Assembly: GCA_015039315.1 (NCBI GenBank)
Contig: WIDE01000019.1
Span: forward strand, 136,143 to 200,142
DNA: 64,000 nucleotides
Origin: Clavulina sp. PMI_390
Lineage: Eukaryota; Basidiomycota; Agaricomycetes; Cantharellales; Hydnaceae
Direction of reading: 5' to 3'
The translations under genes were made by a program, and so were the position numbers. The notes under the pieces were generated by a model. That model was not told the origin of the DNA. It searched no databases and saw only the letters and a program-made list of their open reading frames with translations. Below, one piece after another: positions 60,740 to 64,000 of this stretch (position 1 is the stretch's first letter; every line of letters begins with the position of its first letter).

Positions 60740-62511
60740 TCAGCGTGCAAATCTTTCCCACAGCCAACTCTTCAGGCTCCGTGGCTTCCGTTTAATCTTT
60801 ATGCTCTGTCCCATTCCGTGAACAAGGTATAAGGCTCCAACAACTACTGCCTTGGAGCTGTAATGATATTTGAGAGGAATGTTGCAACATAAAAAAAAAC
60901 TTGACATACGTTGCGTGGTTTGCAAGAATAATCTGGCAGCCGAGGCTGGCCTCCAGTCTTTCCCGAATCTCTCGTTTGAAGTAGGAGCTCTCCGCGAATC
61001 CTCCCGTGAGAATGATGATCTTGTGATAGCAGGGTCAGATGAACAAACATACACGCGGTCTTGACCTCACTCACAGACACTTCCTGAGTATTTTTCACCC
61101 CGAGAAGTCCATTAGCGGTAGTCTCAACAGTGGGCTGGAAGAATCCAGCTGCGACCGGGCTAACAAGTAGATTTCATAACCTCTCGCCTGAACTGAAGTT
61201 CCACTCACCCTGGAATCTCTAAAACTCCTTTCCGGACCCCAGCCTCGGGAATGTTCAGCCGCCGAGGGCCACATTTGACTTGCATCGTATCAGATGGGGA
61301 ATTAAATCGACGTTTGGCGAAACTCTCAAAATCCGCCATCGCGTCGTCGATGGTCGTCTGGAGTTCCTGAGGATTTTCCGCCAAATGAGGCGCCAAAGCC
61401 TCGGTGAAATGCAGCGAGAATCCCATATCAACGTAAATCCCACCCGCATCAAGGGCTAGCGACGCAGTTCGATGAGGACATCGGAGGTGTCAAAGGCATG
61501 CTGGACTCACAGAATGGTGCAGCTAGCTCGTCTATCTCAATAGAAGAATTTGCGCGAGATTTCTGATTTTTCTGAGACTTTACTACATAGCTCGATATAT
61601 CGACCGTTGATCCTCCTGCATCACATACAACAAACTTTGCCCCAATCTAGAGACAAGGAGTCGGCTTTGCACTAGTGTCCACAGAGCATATATAAATACC
61701 TTGAGTATCCCATTTAGGTTAGGGTAATCAAGCAGAGCGAAAGACGCTGCCGCCTCAGCTTCCTCCACAAAGTGCAGTCGCGAGGTAACATCGCGCGGGA
61801 CCACCAGCCCCGCCGCTATGGCTGCTTGCCGAAGGATTAGTTGTTGATCAGACCGCCACTTGTTTGGATGCGAGAGTACAATAATAGCTTCGTCTCTAAC
61901 AACAGCCCATGGGTCGAACCCGAGGTATCGCCTCAAGTGCGCACGAGTGTGTTGCAACAAATATCGAAGGTAATCCCCATACATCCTGGCCAGAGGAATA
62001 GATAACCTAGGGTCTGTTGCGCGGTTGGTTTCTTCTCATGGAACAGCTGAGAACTAAAATGGATGTACTACCTACCAACTACTGCAGGGCGCTCGGGATG
62101 CAACTGCATTTTGAAGTATTGCGGCTTCTTGTAACGTGCGGGGCCGCCTATGTGGAGATCGGATTGAAGTACTCTTTGAACCTCGGCCCCGCAAGCAAGA
62201 AGCTGAAGAGCTGTAATGAGTATTCATTGTGGAACTGAGTTACGGAGGTGGCACGTACTTCGTCATCCATACTGTACAGCAAAGCGGTAGGAACACGAGC
62301 AAGCTGGAGATCATGCTCCTGGCCGGGCCATGAATCGACGAGGGTGGACCAAGGTGTTCCATCTAGATGAATTAGTTCCAAAAAATACGATTCTCGGATG
62401 GGGTCGAAACAGGCATATGATGATACCTTTTGCAACATATGCAACCGCAACTGCACTCTGGGCAGTGCCAATGTCGATAGCGATAGTAAGCTTATCTTTC
62501 AAAGACGCCAT
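60740..62511 (-). CDS. HSPA12-like Hsp70 ATPase, array copy 4
   Basis: Start MASLKDKLTIAIDIGTAQSA, near identical to copy 3, then DSWPGQEHDLQLARVPTALL, GDYLRYLLQHTRAHLRRYLG, SHPNKWRSDQQLILRQAAIA, RLHFVEEAEAAASFALLDYP, VVCDAGGSTVDISSYVV, MGFSLHFTEALAPHLAENPQ and the adenosine motif IIILTGGFAESSYFKREIRE. It ends SIKIKRKPRSLKSWLWERFA before the stop. Two further ATGs lie upstream in frame only six codons away; 62511 aligns with copy 3. The motif set is complete and the exon layout matches the other copies, with about 440 residues. Role unknown: HSPA12-type proteins are little studied in fungi. Confidence 0.82.
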
Positions 62512-63234
62512 TGCTCGTAAACCGATCAAGGTGGGAGATCGAGGGCGCGGAAACCGAAACGGAGTCGAGAGGCAACCTCAAGGCTATCAGTCAGTGGCAA
62601 AGACCACGAGTGATACAAAGTCATATCCCGCCTTCATCCCTGAAATTCTCGCTAGGGAAGCGCGGAAAGGTTGCTAGGGATATGAGGCTGTACAAACAGC
62701 ATTGTGATGGTAAAGCTCTCTGACGCCTCAACACGCTGAAGCCTCGACAAACGACGATGGGAAGGGTTAACAAACATACTGAGGCACTGCAAGAGCCTAT
62801 ATGGGGAAACAATCTTGTTACGATGGCAATTGAGTAATGGGGAATCACCGCGTCTATGCAGATCATTAAGGAATTGTGATTGGAGAGTATGGAGGAGCGG
62901 TGAGTGTACAAATATTTGGTTGCCTCGTTTCTTGTGCACTGCGTCCAACGCGCCGCAGCAAATGACTGCCTTTGAAACGGGAGGCGTACACCATTACACC
63001 GCCTCTCATCCCCTTTGCTGTGGCTTTACATCTTGACGAGTGCGAGAGGTTGCAAGGTTTCAACCGCCTTGCAAGCTTGAATCGGCAATATCTGTGATTC
63101 CCTTCCCGGAAGCAGTGTTCACAGACGTCCTCGAGGTTGAGGCGTGCGTGTTTGAGGTACTTCATAAAGCCTATCTCAGCCTTTATGGAGTCATTACTTG
63201 GACCTCGTCAAGCCCAAATTTTGGCCTGAGTCTT
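62512..63234. other. Intergenic region: promoter of array copy 4 and upstream part of the edge gene
   Basis: This contains the conserved block at 62803-62868. Beyond it, from about 63040, a plus-strand frame runs without stop into the edge gene but has no ATG before 63235, so it may include an earlier exon of that gene. Confidence 0.35.
62803..62868 (-). promoter_or_regulatory. Conserved upstream block of Hsp70-like copy 4
   Basis: Running from ggggaaac to tgcagatcatta, it matches the copy-2 block along most of its length (gatggcaatt, accgcgtct); the core has one change (gcaGatcatta for gcaAatcatta). It lies about 290-360 bases upstream of the copy-4 start. Confidence 0.55.
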
Positions 63235-64000
63235 ATGGCTATCGAAGATGAGCGAGCCACCATCGGCCCAATAGTTGCATCATCCTTGACAGCGAAATGT
63301 ATCGGCAATGCGGTACGTTCTCCGATCCTAATAGTTCCGTGTCATAGCTTCTCAAACAAGGCCGGAATTGTTCTCCTCCGTCGCTAGCCTCCACCCCAAA
63401 ACGATGCCCGGGCTAGCTTCGATCACTCTTCTCAGTCTCACAAGGTGAACTCTCCTTCGATTCAATACTCATGATCAGAAGCTACGAGCTAAAACCGTCG
63501 TAGCACGTAGCAGAGTTTGCTAGTGGAGAAGATGCCCAGGAAAGCGTTTCTCCTTCAGCATCTACCTCTGTTCTCTCTCTCCAATCCCTGGCCACTATTC
63601 AATCAGAACTGTCCTATGATGTCCCAGATTCGCAACTTTCACTCTCAGAATTCTGCACCTTGATTGACTCCACTGGAGCCCTGCAAGATGTTGAAATTCT
63701 GAATGTGAAAAGCTACGCAATCAGCAAAGGCTTGTATTGCCACCGTCTACTCGTTATCGAGCTTTCTATGCCTCATGCAAGATACCTACGACTGGAGAGG
63801 CGAAGAGTACCCTCGATATCGCCCACCAAACTGCTCAGGAATGGTGGCCATGCGCCGACATATGATCTGGCAAGTACCATCCTCTCCATCGCGGGGCCGC
63901 AATGTTGACAAAAGTCTTAGGCATTTTTCTCGTCAGATCTCTCAGTCTCTACCCGAGGTGGTACTCTAGAAACCCATCAAACGTTTGCCAGAAGGCCCTC
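63235..64000 (+). CDS. Unrecognised multi-exon gene, cut by the right edge of the window
   Basis: Four exons join in frame: up to 63312, 63388-63444, 63504-63873 and 63921 onward, with consensus introns of 75, 59 and 47 bases. The visible protein includes MAIEDERATIGPIVASSLTA, ESVSPSASTSVLSLQSLATI, LSLSEFCTLIDSTGALQDVE and LLVIELSMPHARYLRLERRR. It is an N-terminal fragment; the frame is still open at the last base. The start is uncertain: ATG 63235 is the first in frame, but the frame is open back to 63037. I do not recognise a family. The gene is divergent from array copy 4. Confidence 0.45.

Overview
This window is a stretch of nuclear genome from a filamentous basidiomycete. Introns are short (about 45-70 bases, GT-AG), intergenic spacing is compact, and the housekeeping proteins are of fungal type: a prohibitin, a symplekin/Pta1 scaffold, an Slt2-type MAP kinase and a SAM-RA-SH3-SH3 adaptor of the Ubc2/Ste50 kind. 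Several tandem HSPA12-like Hsp70 genes, a secreted MACPF protein and a family of F-box-like proteins recall Rhizoctonia/Ceratobasidiaceae (Agaricomycetes). That placement is inference from gene content.

The left 41 kb is mostly conserved core. In order: a GDP-fucose-type nucleotide-sugar transporter; two tandem F-box-like genes; a histidine phosphatase (phosphoglycerate-mutase fold) with micro-exons; EAF6 and PHB2 as a divergent pair; a third F-box-like gene; ribosomal P2 and uS19 (RPS15) as a divergent pair; V-ATPase subunit G and symplekin/Pta1 as a divergent pair; an Slt2-like MAP kinase; U2AF65; IPI3 and an Ste50/Ubc2 adaptor as a divergent pair; a DUF2408/UPF0662 protein; tropomyosin; MsrB; and ribosomal eS4.

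The right 22 kb is accessory. A 3.3 kb gene-poor stretch leads to a secreted MACPF (perforin-like) gene. Four paralogous HSPA12-like Hsp70 genes follow, all on the minus strand (47.5-49.3, 54.1-55.9, 58.1-59.8 and 60.7-62.5 kb). All four end soon after the nucleotide-binding domain in the same basic, tryptophan-bearing tail. Each carries the same short element 315-360 bases upstream of its start. An unrecognised gene ending in a di-cysteine (52.1-53.5 kb), a candidate terminal-inverted-repeat element (60.24-60.66 kb) and a partial unrecognised gene at the right edge complete the region.

Exon structures were joined by hand from splice signals and family motifs. The gene ends given are start and stop codons, with introns inside. 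No search or alignment was run.
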